Made by a program: the position numbers and the translations under genes. Positions 8,659 to 17,324 of a stretch of 25,338 bases of DNA are shown here, in pieces. Origin of the DNA: Coemansia sp. RSA 1804 (Eukaryota; Kickxellomycota; Kickxellomycetes; Kickxellales; Kickxellaceae); NCBI GenBank assembly GCA_027578815.1, contig JANBTH010000223.1:1-25338 (forward strand), written 5' to 3'. Each line of letters begins with the position of its first letter. The stretch's first letter is position 1. Under the pieces are notes generated by a model. That model saw nothing but the letters and a program-made list of their open reading frames with translations. It was not told the DNA's origin and did not search any database.

Positions 8659-9083
8659 AAAACAACGACAGCAACAACTACTACGCTTCCACAGAACAGA
8701 CTATACAACCCTTCTCTCTCCTGTCACTGCGGATAATTAAAAAAAGTCATCAACCCTGTGTCTGCCACACTCAACCACGCCATATCCATCTTGTTTTCTC
8801 GCATTGCCGTTCTTGCACATTGCCTTGTTTTCCTTTCTTTTCTCTATAACAAGAAGAGTGGAAAAGCACATTTCCTTTTCTTTTTCTCCTCTCCTTATTC
8901 ATCTGTCTACACAACATCAACGCCTTTTCCTTTGCCGCTTTGTCTATACCGCCCACCTTATCACAAGACACTTGCAATCGCCCGCAAACTTGCATAAAGC
9001 ATCAGAAAGAAATAAAGGCGAGAGAAGACATAAAAGCATATTCAAAGCGCCCAAATTAAAAGAAAACAACGTGGCTCCAAAAA

Positions 9084-9668
9084 ATGCCCATGTCAGTTTT
9101 CACCATGCCATCATCGTTGACAATGGACTTGGAAAACGAGCCCGAGTACTTCTGCACGTGCGGCGAATGTCCCGAGACACAGATCTCAAGACGAACCACC
9201 ACGCGCATAATGTTTGGCGCTCTCCAGGCAATGCAGGATCTCCGACATGAGGCTGAGCGGCTCGACCCAAACACTACCATTGACGATGTCGACTTGCGAT
9301 GCACCTACCCGTACAACTGGATCCCACCAGACGTGGGCGAGGTACGCAGAGAGGCTCTTATCGGTGCGCACAACATACTCTTGGTCATCTACATTATTCT
9401 ACAGGAAGGGGGCGTGCCAGATCCCCAAGCAATCCGAGAAATATGCGAAAAGGAGGAGGAGCAGTTGCAGTTCACAAGCGACTATATGCAATGTGGTGGT
9501 TCTGTGGTGTATATCCTTGATGAGCTGACAAACCAGGTCGAGGCGGATCTTGGAGGCGATGCATGCTATATCGACACCGAAGAGCTAATTGATGCGCTGG
9601 AGCAGATTCGCTCTTGCGCGCTTGACAACAACCTTCATTACTGGAGAGCGGCTCTCGGCTTCAACTGA
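9084..9668 (+). CDS. Uncharacterised acidic 194-residue protein
   Basis: I do not recognise this family. The frame is a clean 194-codon ORF with gene-like codon use, preceded by a TATA box and pyrimidine-rich leader, which supports a real gene. The N-terminus has a C-x-C-x2-C cluster (C24, C26, C29). A basic patch (SRRTTTRIMFGALQAM) follows, then a YPYNWIPPDVGEVRREAL segment. Next comes a hydrophobic helix (ALIGAHNILLVIYIILQ, about 91-107) and acidic amphipathic helices (ICEKEEEQLQF, VYILDELTNQVEADL, TEELIDALEQI). The C-terminus is HYWRAALGFN. The overall protein is acidic and largely helical, with no signal peptide. The hydrophobic helix may be a core or interface helix and not a membrane span. 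Several in-frame ATGs (M1, M3, M8, M14) leave the exact start open. It is convergent with the ALKBH1-like gene. Confidence 0.72.
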   Translation: MPMSVFTMPSSLTMDLENEPEYFCTCGECPETQISRRTTTRIMFGALQAMQDLRHEAERLDPNTTIDDVDLRCTYPYNWIPPDVGEVRREALIGAHNILLVIYIILQEGGVPDPQAIREICEKEEEQLQFTSDYMQCGGSVVYILDELTNQVEADLGGDACYIDTEELIDALEQIRSCALDNNLHYWRAALGFN

Positions 9669-10134
9669 TCCAGCTGACGCTCTTTTTAATTATTCAAACG
9701 GACTACCTTTCCTCATCCCAGCACTTGGACGAACATGAGGAGTTTTAGATGTTACCGTGTCGTTACTTTATCCAATGTCTTTTTTTCTGACTCTTTCCCT
9801 TTCTACACTCGTTCATTTTCTAGCGTATACTGTTTTATAACCAACATTGCATAGCACTGCCAATTGTTTAATGCCAATAAAGGAGGCTACAATGCCCATT
9901 TCGAGAGACAAATCAATAGCATGCATTTGCAAGTGTATATTTTACGTACTCAAAGTGAGAATGATTCCCCCAGACTGCACAGAATTTGCTGGTAAACGGA
10001 ACAATAAAAGAATTGTACAGAAATTGTTTTAAAAGAAAACAATATATACTTGTCTGGCATTCATCGTCCAAACAAGCAACAATCGCCGAGTAGTGAATTT
10101 TAGGACTAGTTGTTCTCCTTCTGAAGCTAACAAC
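9669..10134. other. Convergent 3' intergenic region
   Basis: 466 bases between two convergent stops. A canonical AATAAA at 9876-9881 on the plus strand could serve the 194-residue gene. A further AATAAA-like site is near 10001-10006. The stretch is AT-rich with no recognisable gene, and a 61-codon frame at 9847-10032 lacks support. Confidence 0.5.
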
Positions 10135-11292
10135 TCAAGAGCACTTGCGGGCGTTGCAGTTTATTCGATGTGCTGCCAGATAGCGTGCAAAATGGTGCCA
10201 TCCAGGGTAGTCTGCGGCCACCACATCAGAGCTGCCAGCAAGGGAGTCAGTCAGGTATTCTGGCGAGGATCCAGCGATGATCCGTGGCACGCCGTGGAAT
10301 GCAAGCCGTGATTCGCCACACATTGCCAGTATGTCGCCACTGCGAAGAAGCAGCGCTGTGGGCTCTACATCTCTGGTACTGCCACCTATCAGATACACAC
10401 ACGACAGCCCAACACTCAGCGAAACAAGAGGAGCATCCATATTGTCTTCGGTCTTGTCCACATGTGCAGCCATCGTTGAGCGCTCCTCGTAGTAATTGAT
10501 GATGCCTGCCTGGCTTTCATAGCCGCTGCCATCGTAATTGTTTGCACATGGCCACATTCTGTTGTCACTGTCATTTTCTGGTCGCGTAGTCGCAATTGCA
10601 ATGGACCGCATAAGACTGTCAATCTCCACATCAAATGCGCTTGCTCCCAGATCGTACTCCTTTGTGGTCCAGTTGTACTGCATGCCCAGGGTGCACCATC
10701 GCAGACGTTCGAGCAGATCGCTGGCGGTTGCTGGCTGCAGATAAAACTTGTCTTTCGGCGTGGTAACGCTGGGATCCATACTTTTAAGCTGCACCCGGCA
10801 TTGCACAGTCTCCAGGGAATCCACTGATTGAGCACTATCGCTGTCCCGATGGTTGTGTTGCTGCTGCCGTTCTTGGCGAGCCGATACGGAAAACAGAGCT
10901 TCGGCGGGAAGATCGAAAAACGGGTCCAGGTTGGTCCGGTTTGGCGGGCGTGTGCAGTCACAAAGGCACTTCCGGGCCAGCCAGCGCTGAGCCTCGTCGG
11001 TCAACGCATCCGGGATGACTATCAGGTCTGGATGCGAGACAAGCACGTAGGCAGGCGGCCGCTTTTGTCTGAATGCCTGAAAGGCAAGCCCAGTGGGTGT
11101 TTCAAGACCACGGGTCAGCTGTATTCTGCGCACAGTATCGCCATTGGTGCCAGAACTGCTGCCTGGTGCCAGCGGATCAATGACCCCTGTCAGATCGGAC
11201 TTTCCGATGCCTCGTGGGCTGTACGCCTTCTCTGCTCTGCGAAACGCGGTCTGTTTGGACTGCTGCTTCGCGGCACGATCGATTGTGTCCAT
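10135..11292 (-). CDS. ALKBH1: ALKBH1-type Fe(II)/2-oxoglutarate dioxygenase
   Basis: 385 residues, close to human ALKBH1 (389). The AlkB core begins around residue 210 with LRWCTLGMQYNWTTKEYD, an ALKBH1 hallmark. It continues with AGIINYYEERSTMAAHVDKTED (iron ligands H277 and D279), then PLVSLSVGLSCVYLIGG, PTALLLRSGDILAMCGESRLAFHGVPRI (third iron ligand H333) and HRINCNARK (R376 and R382, binding 2-oxoglutarate and shaping the active site). Every catalytic residue is present. ALKBH1 enzymes demethylate or oxidise nucleic acid bases in nucleus or mitochondria: 1-methyladenosine and 5-methylcytosine in tRNA, and reportedly 6mA in DNA. A low-complexity QERQQQHNHRDSDS insert lies in the N-terminal half. 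It is divergent from TAPT1 over 699 bases. The first 60 residues are basic and could include targeting information. The substrate remains inference. Confidence 0.94.
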   Translation of the reverse strand: MDTIDRAAKQQSKQTAFRRAEKAYSPRGIGKSDLTGVIDPLAPGSSSGTNGDTVRRIQLTRGLETPTGLAFQAFRQKRPPAYVLVSHPDLIVIPDALTDEAQRWLARKCLCDCTRPPNRTNLDPFFDLPAEALFSVSARQERQQQHNHRDSDSAQSVDSLETVQCRVQLKSMDPSVTTPKDKFYLQPATASDLLERLRWCTLGMQYNWTTKEYDLGASAFDVEIDSLMRSIAIATTRPENDSDNRMWPCANNYDGSGYESQAGIINYYEERSTMAAHVDKTEDNMDAPLVSLSVGLSCVYLIGGSTRDVEPTALLLRSGDILAMCGESRLAFHGVPRIIAGSSPEYLTDSLAGSSDVVAADYPGWHHFARYLAAHRINCNARKCS

Positions 11293-11991
11293 GGGCGCTT
11301 TCTTTCTACTCGACGTTTGTGGAGTGTCTGCTGTTCGGCAGGAGGGGCAGGAGGGGATGGGGGAGGCAGATGTGTTGACAAAGTGAATCGTCGAAATGAC
11401 GGAATGCAGACGAACGCCTCCTTCTCCTCCCGCTCTTCAGCGACGCGCGGTTCTGGGTGTATTTATTGTCTGCCAGAAATCACAACAATCGCGGCATGAT
11501 ATGGGGGCGAGGGGCTGCTTTTTTTGTGTCTGCTTGGACTAGCTTTTTTCGTACTTTGAGCACAAACCTCACCACTCCACAAAGTGGGGGGCTACACTTT
11601 TTTCTTTCTTTTTTGAAAGCTGCGACTCCTTTCCTTCCGCATCATCCTTTTCTTTTGTTGCATGCTCTTTCCATCTCTTTCTGCCTTGGCATTATAACCT
11701 TTCTTTTGTAATATATTGCCAAACGCATAGTAGCACTTTTTTCTTTTTCTTCATACCTGGCATTATCTTTTCCTCTTCTACATACTATACTCTAATATAT
11801 GTCCCTTTGACATACCCTGTTGTTAATAGCCTGTGTCTGCAATTGCCAGACAATATTCACGCATATTGCCGCATATAGAACAAGGCCCAAAATAAACGCT
11901 CAAACGAAATAGGCGGCCAAGAAGGTGTGGCTACCGACCTGTTCTGAGCCCTTATTGCTTTTCTTTTTTTCTTCTGTGCGTAGCCGCCAGA
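11293..11991. other. Divergent intergenic region, ALKBH1 / TAPT1
   Basis: 699 bases with no supported gene. It contains pyrimidine-rich tracts (11520-11540, 11598-11700 and 11740-11785), AT-rich TATA-like stretches near 11781-11803, and a short T/C-rich tract immediately before the TAPT1 ATG. It probably carries both promoters. Confidence 0.5.
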
Positions 11992-14900
11992 ATGTCTGAC
12001 TACGATTTGCCAACAAGCAACTCTGAACGCGGACTTTGCATTTCTAAAAGTAGGCACTCAAGCGAGCACACGCCAACATTGTCGCCTACACAGCGCTCGC
12101 CACTACACACGCACAGGGACCGAAGACGCGGTATCTCGCAGGATTTGCTTCAGCAGGAGAACAACCAGACATATCGTCTTCCTAGTTTGGCACCGCGCCC
12201 CAGGAGCACCACGCATCATCTCCAGCGCCACCAGTCGGTAAAGACAAGAGGACGTTCCAGTGCGGCCTCTGCCGTGTCCGCCGCAAAGCATGAGAGCCTG
12301 CCCCCACGGCTGAGTCTTGATAGTCAGCGCACAGCGATTAATAGCAGCTATCACGGCAGTCCGGCAGAGAGCAGACCAAGCAGCATGAGGAGCAGCCTTC
12401 GGAACAGCATAGCTGAACCGTTTGCAGAGTACGCAGACGAGCCCAGAGCCTCCGTCATGTGGAGCGACGAGCAGCTGAAGCGAGCAAGGCGGTTCTCGTC
12501 AAGCCACATTCGCGGCGTGTCTTGCCCAACGCTCAACATCACACGCATTATGCGGTCCATCAGCGTGTCCAACATCAACGCTGCAACCCATGCTGCATCC
12601 AGGCCATCTAGACATGAGTCGCTCTCGCCGACAGGCAGAGCTGGACCTCACAGCCAGCAGCACATGGCTAGGACCTTGAGATCTCCAAACCCTGCATACA
12701 CAGGGCCTGCCCCCGCATTGTCGGTTAGCAGGGACCATGCAATGCTATTGCCGGCCGTAGCAAAGGTGGTGGCTTCAGCTAGGACTTCTAATCAGGATGC
12801 TGCTACTGCCATGGACAGCGACGACTCTCAAGAAGGCAACTACAGTAATTGCAGTGATATTGAAAGCAGAAACAACAACAACGACAACAGCGACAGCGAC
12901 AGTATAATGCCTTGTCTAGCTAATGAGGATGCGCATACGAGCTACAGCTCAACAACAGCAGCTGACTTTCTAGCGTTGGGCAGCACAAATGGCTCGACGC
13001 TCCTTGCAGAGCCAAACCAGGCTCGAAGAGTAAGCGGTGAGGGCTTGCGTCACAGAATTTTGGCCAAACATCGCGATATCGGAACACCCGAGATCCCAAT
13101 CCTACAAGAAGAGGACGAAGAGAGAGACGACTCTCAGCAGCTGGAAGAGGTTGAGTTGCCGCTATCACCAGTTCTATTTGAGAGCGAGCACCTGGCTACT
13201 GATGCAAGCAGCACATCCAGCAGTGCAAGATGGAGCACTATTTCAGCCGAGCCTCCCCATAAGCGCTATAGCTATTCATCTGCTGCAATTGCGGAGGCAC
13301 TGCGTAATCTCGAGTCAGTCGAGAGACATAATGATATCGAATCCCTTTCCGCCGCTTCTCATAGTATTTTGTCTACTCTTTCTACTTTCGAGCGGCCAGG
13401 CAGCGAGTCCGGCGGCGAGACGATGACCATAACGCTCAAAGCTCCACATAAGCGCGAGAGTGTGGAAGTACTCCAGCGTAGCAGAGACGATGAATATGTA
13501 GACGATGCTCAGTTTCCTTCGATACCGAGGAAGAGCTGCGACAGCAGAGTATCAGCGGAGAGCGAGACAGTCGCGATCCCCGCAATGTACTTGGACGGCA
13601 CTGCGTCGCTGTGGGATCAGTATGTGGCCGAGTTACAGTCAAGTGAGTTTGATCCAAACATCCACATCAAACGCCAGCGAATGTCGCAGTTTCTGCGTAT
13701 CCCATGGAACGTGGAAAAGCTTATTTGGTTTGGGGTTGCGATCTGCATTGATGCGCTGCTCTATGTGTTTTCAATTTTGCCAGCAAAGTTTGCTTTTGCT
13801 GCAGGCAAGCTCGTTGTTTCGGTTGCTTACGATATGCCCATGCTTCTGGAAAGCGCATTCTGCTCTTCAGTTGCCCAAACGACGCTTCGCCTGATGCCAG
13901 CTTCATGGAGCCGACGGCTAACGCGAATGGGAATGTATGCGCATCGCTGGATGCTGCGTGTCAGCGGCCGGGATGCGAGTGTATCCGAGAACGGCAGCAA
14001 CAGTAGTGGTCATATGGGGCGCTGGTTATTACCCACGCAATTGTTCGACTTTTACCGCGGACTGCTATTTATTGTTACATGTGCTGTTTTGTGTCGGATC
14101 GATGCTGCACAGATGTACCACAGTATCCGTGCCCAGAGCTCGCTCAAGCTCTACTTTATATTCAGCACGCTGGACATATTCGATAGACTGCTATCTTCAT
14201 TTGGGCACGATGCGCTGGATGCGCTTCAATCAACAGTTACCGATCCATGGAGCCAGCGCTGGAAGACTGGGCCAGCCTACTTTGTATTGGCACAGGCTTA
14301 CATGCTGGGGCATACGCTGGTGCTTTTCTACCAGATGATTACGCTGCACGTGGCAGTGAACTCGTACAGCGACCAACTCTTGTCGCTGCTGATATCAAAC
14401 CAGTTTGTGGAGATAAAGAGCAACGTCTTCAAAAAGTGGGAAAAGGAGATGTTGTTCCAGATCTCGTGCGCGGATATCGTGGAGCGGTTCCAGCAAATAA
14501 TATTTTTGTTCCTTATCATTCTCCGTAACCTGGCTGAGCTCTCTGGATCTGCTACCTTGCCTCTTTTTGAGAGTGCGACAACATCAACATCGCCGACGTC
14601 AACTGGGGCCTTTATTTCTTCGGGTGGAGCATCGGCGGGTATGCTTCCTCCTGCACAGCTGCCCGTCTCCTTTGACAAGGCGACGCCATCGGCTTTTGGC
14701 CCGCTATTGCCCTCGTGGGTGTCGATGCCGCTGGTAAATCGCATTATAACGCCCATTCTTATGGTGCTTGGCTCAGAGATTCTTATTGACTGGATCAAGC
14801 ACGCCTTTGTCACCAAGCTGAACTGGATCCGACCCGAAATATACTCGCATTACATAGGAATCTTGTCGCGCGACATGGCTTGCCCAAAGACGGGATCCCG

Positions 14901-15933
14901 AGTGAGTGTCAAGCCGCCGCCTGGACTCGACGATGGAGAGCGAGCTGCATTGTTCGAATCGTCTACTGATGCCGACGAGAAGATTGCTCAGAGCAGTTCC
15001 GCCAGCCATATGCCGCCAGCAGGGATGGGCGACCAGAGGGCGGCTTCTAGCATGACACGGCCAAGATCGTCTTCTATTCTTGTGCATACTGCGTTAAAGG
15101 TGCTGGAATGGGTGCGCGGTGACGAAGACACGGATGGTCGCCAGCACAACCACACTGCCCAGGCCCGTGATACAGACAACAACCTTACGCCTAAGAGGAC
15201 ACACCAGAAGACCTCCCAGTCGGTCACAAAACCCCAGCTGTTTTTCGAGCAGTCTACAAGAGTCTCGCGACGCCTTGGGCTGTCGCCGATGCCGCTGGCG
15301 TGTCTGATCATACTGGTGGTGATTCAGGTGGTACATATTCTCGTTTGGCCGCCAAGAGCACACCTTGGCAGCACCATAGCATCGGAAGCAGCCGGCAGCA
15401 GCACTGCTGGCGCTTCACGACTTGCACATGTGTTTGGCTTGTGGATTGCAGGACAAGTTTCGAGGGTGCCCGTTCTTGGCACGGTGGGCGTGGTGCTGCT
15501 CAGAGCGTGTGGATGGCTGGTTGAAAAGGTTATTGTGAGAGGGGTAGTGGCAGCAGCTCATGTTGCCTTGCACCCATGGGAGACGGCGGTTAGCGTTCTA
15601 TCGGTTGTGTTTCTTGACGTCGTGGGATGGATTGTTATTGGGGTTGTTGCTTACGCGATCATGGTGTGGATCAAGCTTGGTTTCGGCAGTCGGCTGATGG
15701 ACGTTGCATGGAGTCGGTACCAGGTATTTAAGAGACAGACAAGTGAGTCTGGTGATGCAGGCGGCCTTAAGAAGTTTGATGATAACACAAGGAAACTCGA
15801 TCGCGATGCATTTGCTGAAGTTGGCAAAGCGATTAACAAGGACGAAAGTGAAAAGGAGTGGGAAAAGCAGCGGCCAAAATGGACAATAGACAACATTGAG
15901 CGCTTTTCTTTGTTCAAGAGCCGCGTTCAGTGA
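11992..15933 (+). CDS. TAPT1: TAPT1/Emp65 family ER membrane protein
   Basis: 1,313 residues in one exon. Residues 1 to about 560 are Ser/Arg-rich and disordered, with SP/SS clusters. The family domain follows: SQFLRIPWNVEKLIWFGVA (about 565-583), LFDFYRGLLFIVTCAVLCRIDAAQMYHSIRAQ (near 685) and LKLYFIFSTLDIFDRLLSSFG. Then come LGHTLVLFYQMITLHVAVNSYSDQLLSLLISNQFVEIKSNVFKKWEKEMLFQISCADIVERF, split across about 770-835, and FLFLIILRNLAEL. These match the TAPT1 (DUF747) family. Several membrane segments are clear, including three more near 1101-1120, 1160-1190 and 1199-1230. Yeast Emp65 works with Slp1 to protect soluble proteins in the ER lumen. Animal TAPT1 has ciliary and skeletal roles. It is far longer than human TAPT1 (567), owing to the N-terminus and an extended C-terminal part. 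A Ser/Thr/Gly-rich loop sits at about 863-900. The start is the first ATG after the pyrimidine tract. Confidence 0.92.
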   Translation: MSDYDLPTSNSERGLCISKSRHSSEHTPTLSPTQRSPLHTHRDRRRGISQDLLQQENNQTYRLPSLAPRPRSTTHHLQRHQSVKTRGRSSAASAVSAAKHESLPPRLSLDSQRTAINSSYHGSPAESRPSSMRSSLRNSIAEPFAEYADEPRASVMWSDEQLKRARRFSSSHIRGVSCPTLNITRIMRSISVSNINAATHAASRPSRHESLSPTGRAGPHSQQHMARTLRSPNPAYTGPAPALSVSRDHAMLLPAVAKVVASARTSNQDAATAMDSDDSQEGNYSNCSDIESRNNNNDNSDSDSIMPCLANEDAHTSYSSTTAADFLALGSTNGSTLLAEPNQARRVSGEGLRHRILAKHRDIGTPEIPILQEEDEERDDSQQLEEVELPLSPVLFESEHLATDASSTSSSARWSTISAEPPHKRYSYSSAAIAEALRNLESVERHNDIESLSAASHSILSTLSTFERPGSESGGETMTITLKAPHKRESVEVLQRSRDDEYVDDAQFPSIPRKSCDSRVSAESETVAIPAMYLDGTASLWDQYVAELQSSEFDPNIHIKRQRMSQFLRIPWNVEKLIWFGVAICIDALLYVFSILPAKFAFAAGKLVVSVAYDMPMLLESAFCSSVAQTTLRLMPASWSRRLTRMGMYAHRWMLRVSGRDASVSENGSNSSGHMGRWLLPTQLFDFYRGLLFIVTCAVLCRIDAAQMYHSIRAQSSLKLYFIFSTLDIFDRLLSSFGHDALDALQSTVTDPWSQRWKTGPAYFVLAQAYMLGHTLVLFYQMITLHVAVNSYSDQLLSLLISNQFVEIKSNVFKKWEKEMLFQISCADIVERFQQIIFLFLIILRNLAELSGSATLPLFESATTSTSPTSTGAFISSGGASAGMLPPAQLPVSFDKATPSAFGPLLPSWVSMPLVNRIITPILMVLGSEILIDWIKHAFVTKLNWIRPEIYSHYIGILSRDMACPKTGSRVSVKPPPGLDDGERAALFESSTDADEKIAQSSSASHMPPAGMGDQRAASSMTRPRSSSILVHTALKVLEWVRGDEDTDGRQHNHTAQARDTDNNLTPKRTHQKTSQSVTKPQLFFEQSTRVSRRLGLSPMPLACLIILVVIQVVHILVWPPRAHLGSTIASEAAGSSTAGASRLAHVFGLWIAGQVSRVPVLGTVGVVLLRACGWLVEKVIVRGVVAAAHVALHPWETAVSVLSVVFLDVVGWIVIGVVAYAIMVWIKLGFGSRLMDVAWSRYQVFKRQTSESGDAGGLKKFDDNTRKLDRDAFAEVGKAINKDESEKEWEKQRPKWTIDNIERFSLFKSRVQ

Positions 15934-16302
15934 GCTTTAGGCCAAGATAGCTAGTTAGAATTATTTTAAAGTGTAGGGTGAATGTAATATTGAATCTTTT
16001 TTCTGCTGGAAACTTGTAACAGAGGATGACATTTCAACTTTAATATATTATTTTATTGATCAGGGTTCTGATCCAAAGTGGATCTGATCACTAGTGTGCT
16101 TTTTTTATGTGTGAAAAGTTGGGCTTTTGAGCTATCCTTTTCCTTCCCACATTTTATGTGCTTTGCTTTTGTACTGTATCGTTCATCGCTACCTAGTCTC
16201 TATTTATTGCTCAATCAAACAACCACTCTTTTCTGCATCATTCTAAGCAGTTATTTCTAGTACAGTGGTGAGGCGACAGAGTACATTGGGAACAGGCAAG
16301 CA
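15934..16302. other. Tandem intergenic region between TAPT1 and RPC7
   Basis: 369 bases with AT-rich 3' UTR sequence of TAPT1, the GATCAG hairpin cluster at 16058-16090, and a pyrimidine-rich stretch (16100-16245) likely belonging to the RPC7 promoter and leader. There is no supported gene. Confidence 0.5.
16058..16090. repeat. Interleaved GATCAG/CTGATC inverted repeats
   Basis: GATCAG (16058-16063) can pair with CTGATC at 16068-16073 across a 4-base loop, or with a second CTGATC at 16084-16089. GATCC (16070-16074) can pair with GGATC (16080-16084) across AAAGT. The arms overlap, so the hairpins are partly exclusive. It lies about 125 bases after the TAPT1 stop. Confidence 0.7.
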
Positions 16303-16971
16303 ATGTCTCGAGGACGTGGACGCGGGTGGGGGAATGGAACGCGACGAGAGATGAGCGCCCTGCAGACGGAGCTGCTCGGAAAGTCGCTGTTTAGCAAGAA
16401 CGACGAGGCAAGCGGGGACTTTCCCGAATACGAAGTCCCGGCAGGCAGGGGAAGCACAAAAGAGGAGCGGCATATTGCCGAACTTGCACACAAGTTCCGT
16501 GAGGATGTCAGGGCATCGGTGTTTTACTTACACTTGCCACCGCCACCACGCGATGTCGAGAGATATTCTGACCGGTATTTCAAGGGCCAAGGCGGCGGAT
16601 ACGTGCAGCATCCGCTGAAGGGACTACAGACTGACATCAATTTATTTCCCGAGGAGCTGCAATCGGTGGTGCTCAAGAAGCGAGTAAAGCGCACGCGAGA
16701 GCAGGCTGATGGCGGCGGTGAGTTGCTTGAGGTGCTGAAGAAGACGAAGGATGATGACGGCGATGATGATGAAGAAGAGGATGGCGATAAGGAGAAGAAG
16801 AAGAAAAAGAAGGACGACGAGTCCGACGACGAGGCCGTGGATGGCGAGCTCGAGGAGGAAGAGGAGGAAGAAGAGAACGATTACATGGACACGTACTTTG
16901 ATAATGGCGAAGAGGACGACATTGGCGATATAGATGACGATGAAGGCGGCGGCGGCGGCGCGTACTATTAA
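16303..16971 (+). CDS. RPC31: RNA polymerase III subunit RPC7/Rpc31
   Basis: 222 residues, matching human POLR3G (223) and near yeast Rpc31 (251). The start MSRGRGRGWG is the Gly/Arg N-terminus seen in the family. The conserved middle includes YLHLPPPPRDVERYSDRY and LQTDINLFPEELQSVVLKK (about 108-126). A Lys run lies near residue 165-172. The C-terminus is an extreme acidic tail with the family-typical NDYMDTYFDNGEEDD box and an unusual Gly run before the terminal Tyr-Tyr. Rpc31 belongs to the Rpc82-Rpc34-Rpc31 heterotrimer that helps Pol III initiate at tRNA and 5S genes in the nucleus. The ATG at 16303 is chosen because homology starts there. It lies in tandem with TAPT1 upstream and RidA downstream, each with its own spacer. 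Confidence 0.92.
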   Translation: MSRGRGRGWGNGTRREMSALQTELLGKSLFSKNDEASGDFPEYEVPAGRGSTKEERHIAELAHKFREDVRASVFYLHLPPPPRDVERYSDRYFKGQGGGYVQHPLKGLQTDINLFPEELQSVVLKKRVKRTREQADGGGELLEVLKKTKDDDGDDDEEEDGDKEKKKKKKDDESDDEAVDGELEEEEEEEENDYMDTYFDNGEEDDIGDIDDDEGGGGGAYY

Positions 16972-17324
16972 AATCCAAAGAAAGAGGAAATAACCCCCTT
17001 GTTTAGTAGTGACGCGAAATGAAATATATAAAGAGGAGGCGGCTCCTGTACAATTTCCCGCACCTTTTCACATATATTTTTGTTCCGTCAAAGGACGCTA
17101 ATTTTCTAGCCTGGCATATATCGTTTTAAATCCTTCAATTTTGATGTCAAGTATATTTCATTCTTTTCTTTCCGATCTTGTTGCTATTTTTTGAAATTAT
17201 CTGATATTGAAACCCCCAACCCCCTCTTCCTCGCTTTTTCTGTTTCTTCCTGACTGCGTTGCGTTAGCAATCGGAATCCAGTTTTTCATCCAGGTTTTTC
17301 TCTTCTCTTCCACTTTCCCACTCG
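16972..17324. other. Tandem intergenic region between RPC7 and RidA
   Basis: 353 AT- and pyrimidine-rich bases with no supported gene. It is a probable RPC7 3' UTR followed by a RidA promoter. A CT-rich leader (17219-17320) runs up to the first RidA ATG. Confidence 0.5.

Larger units (their letters stand above)
6918..9083. other. Long intergenic region (2.2 kb) without an assignable gene
   Basis: The region is AT-richer than the flanking genes and dense in stops. It holds a hairpin just after the HAD stop (6921-6964), a short hairpin with the arms ACCCCG/CGGGGT at about 7531-7563, a TG microsatellite (7795-7815), and a small cysteine-containing open frame (7895-8197) that I do not trust. Near the right end there is a good TATA box, TATATAAGG at 8650-8658. 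A long pyrimidine-rich stretch to about 8960 follows, probably the promoter and leader of the 194-residue gene. I found no tRNA-like A/B boxes or known snRNA core motifs. Most of 6970-8500 is unexplained. Confidence 0.5.
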
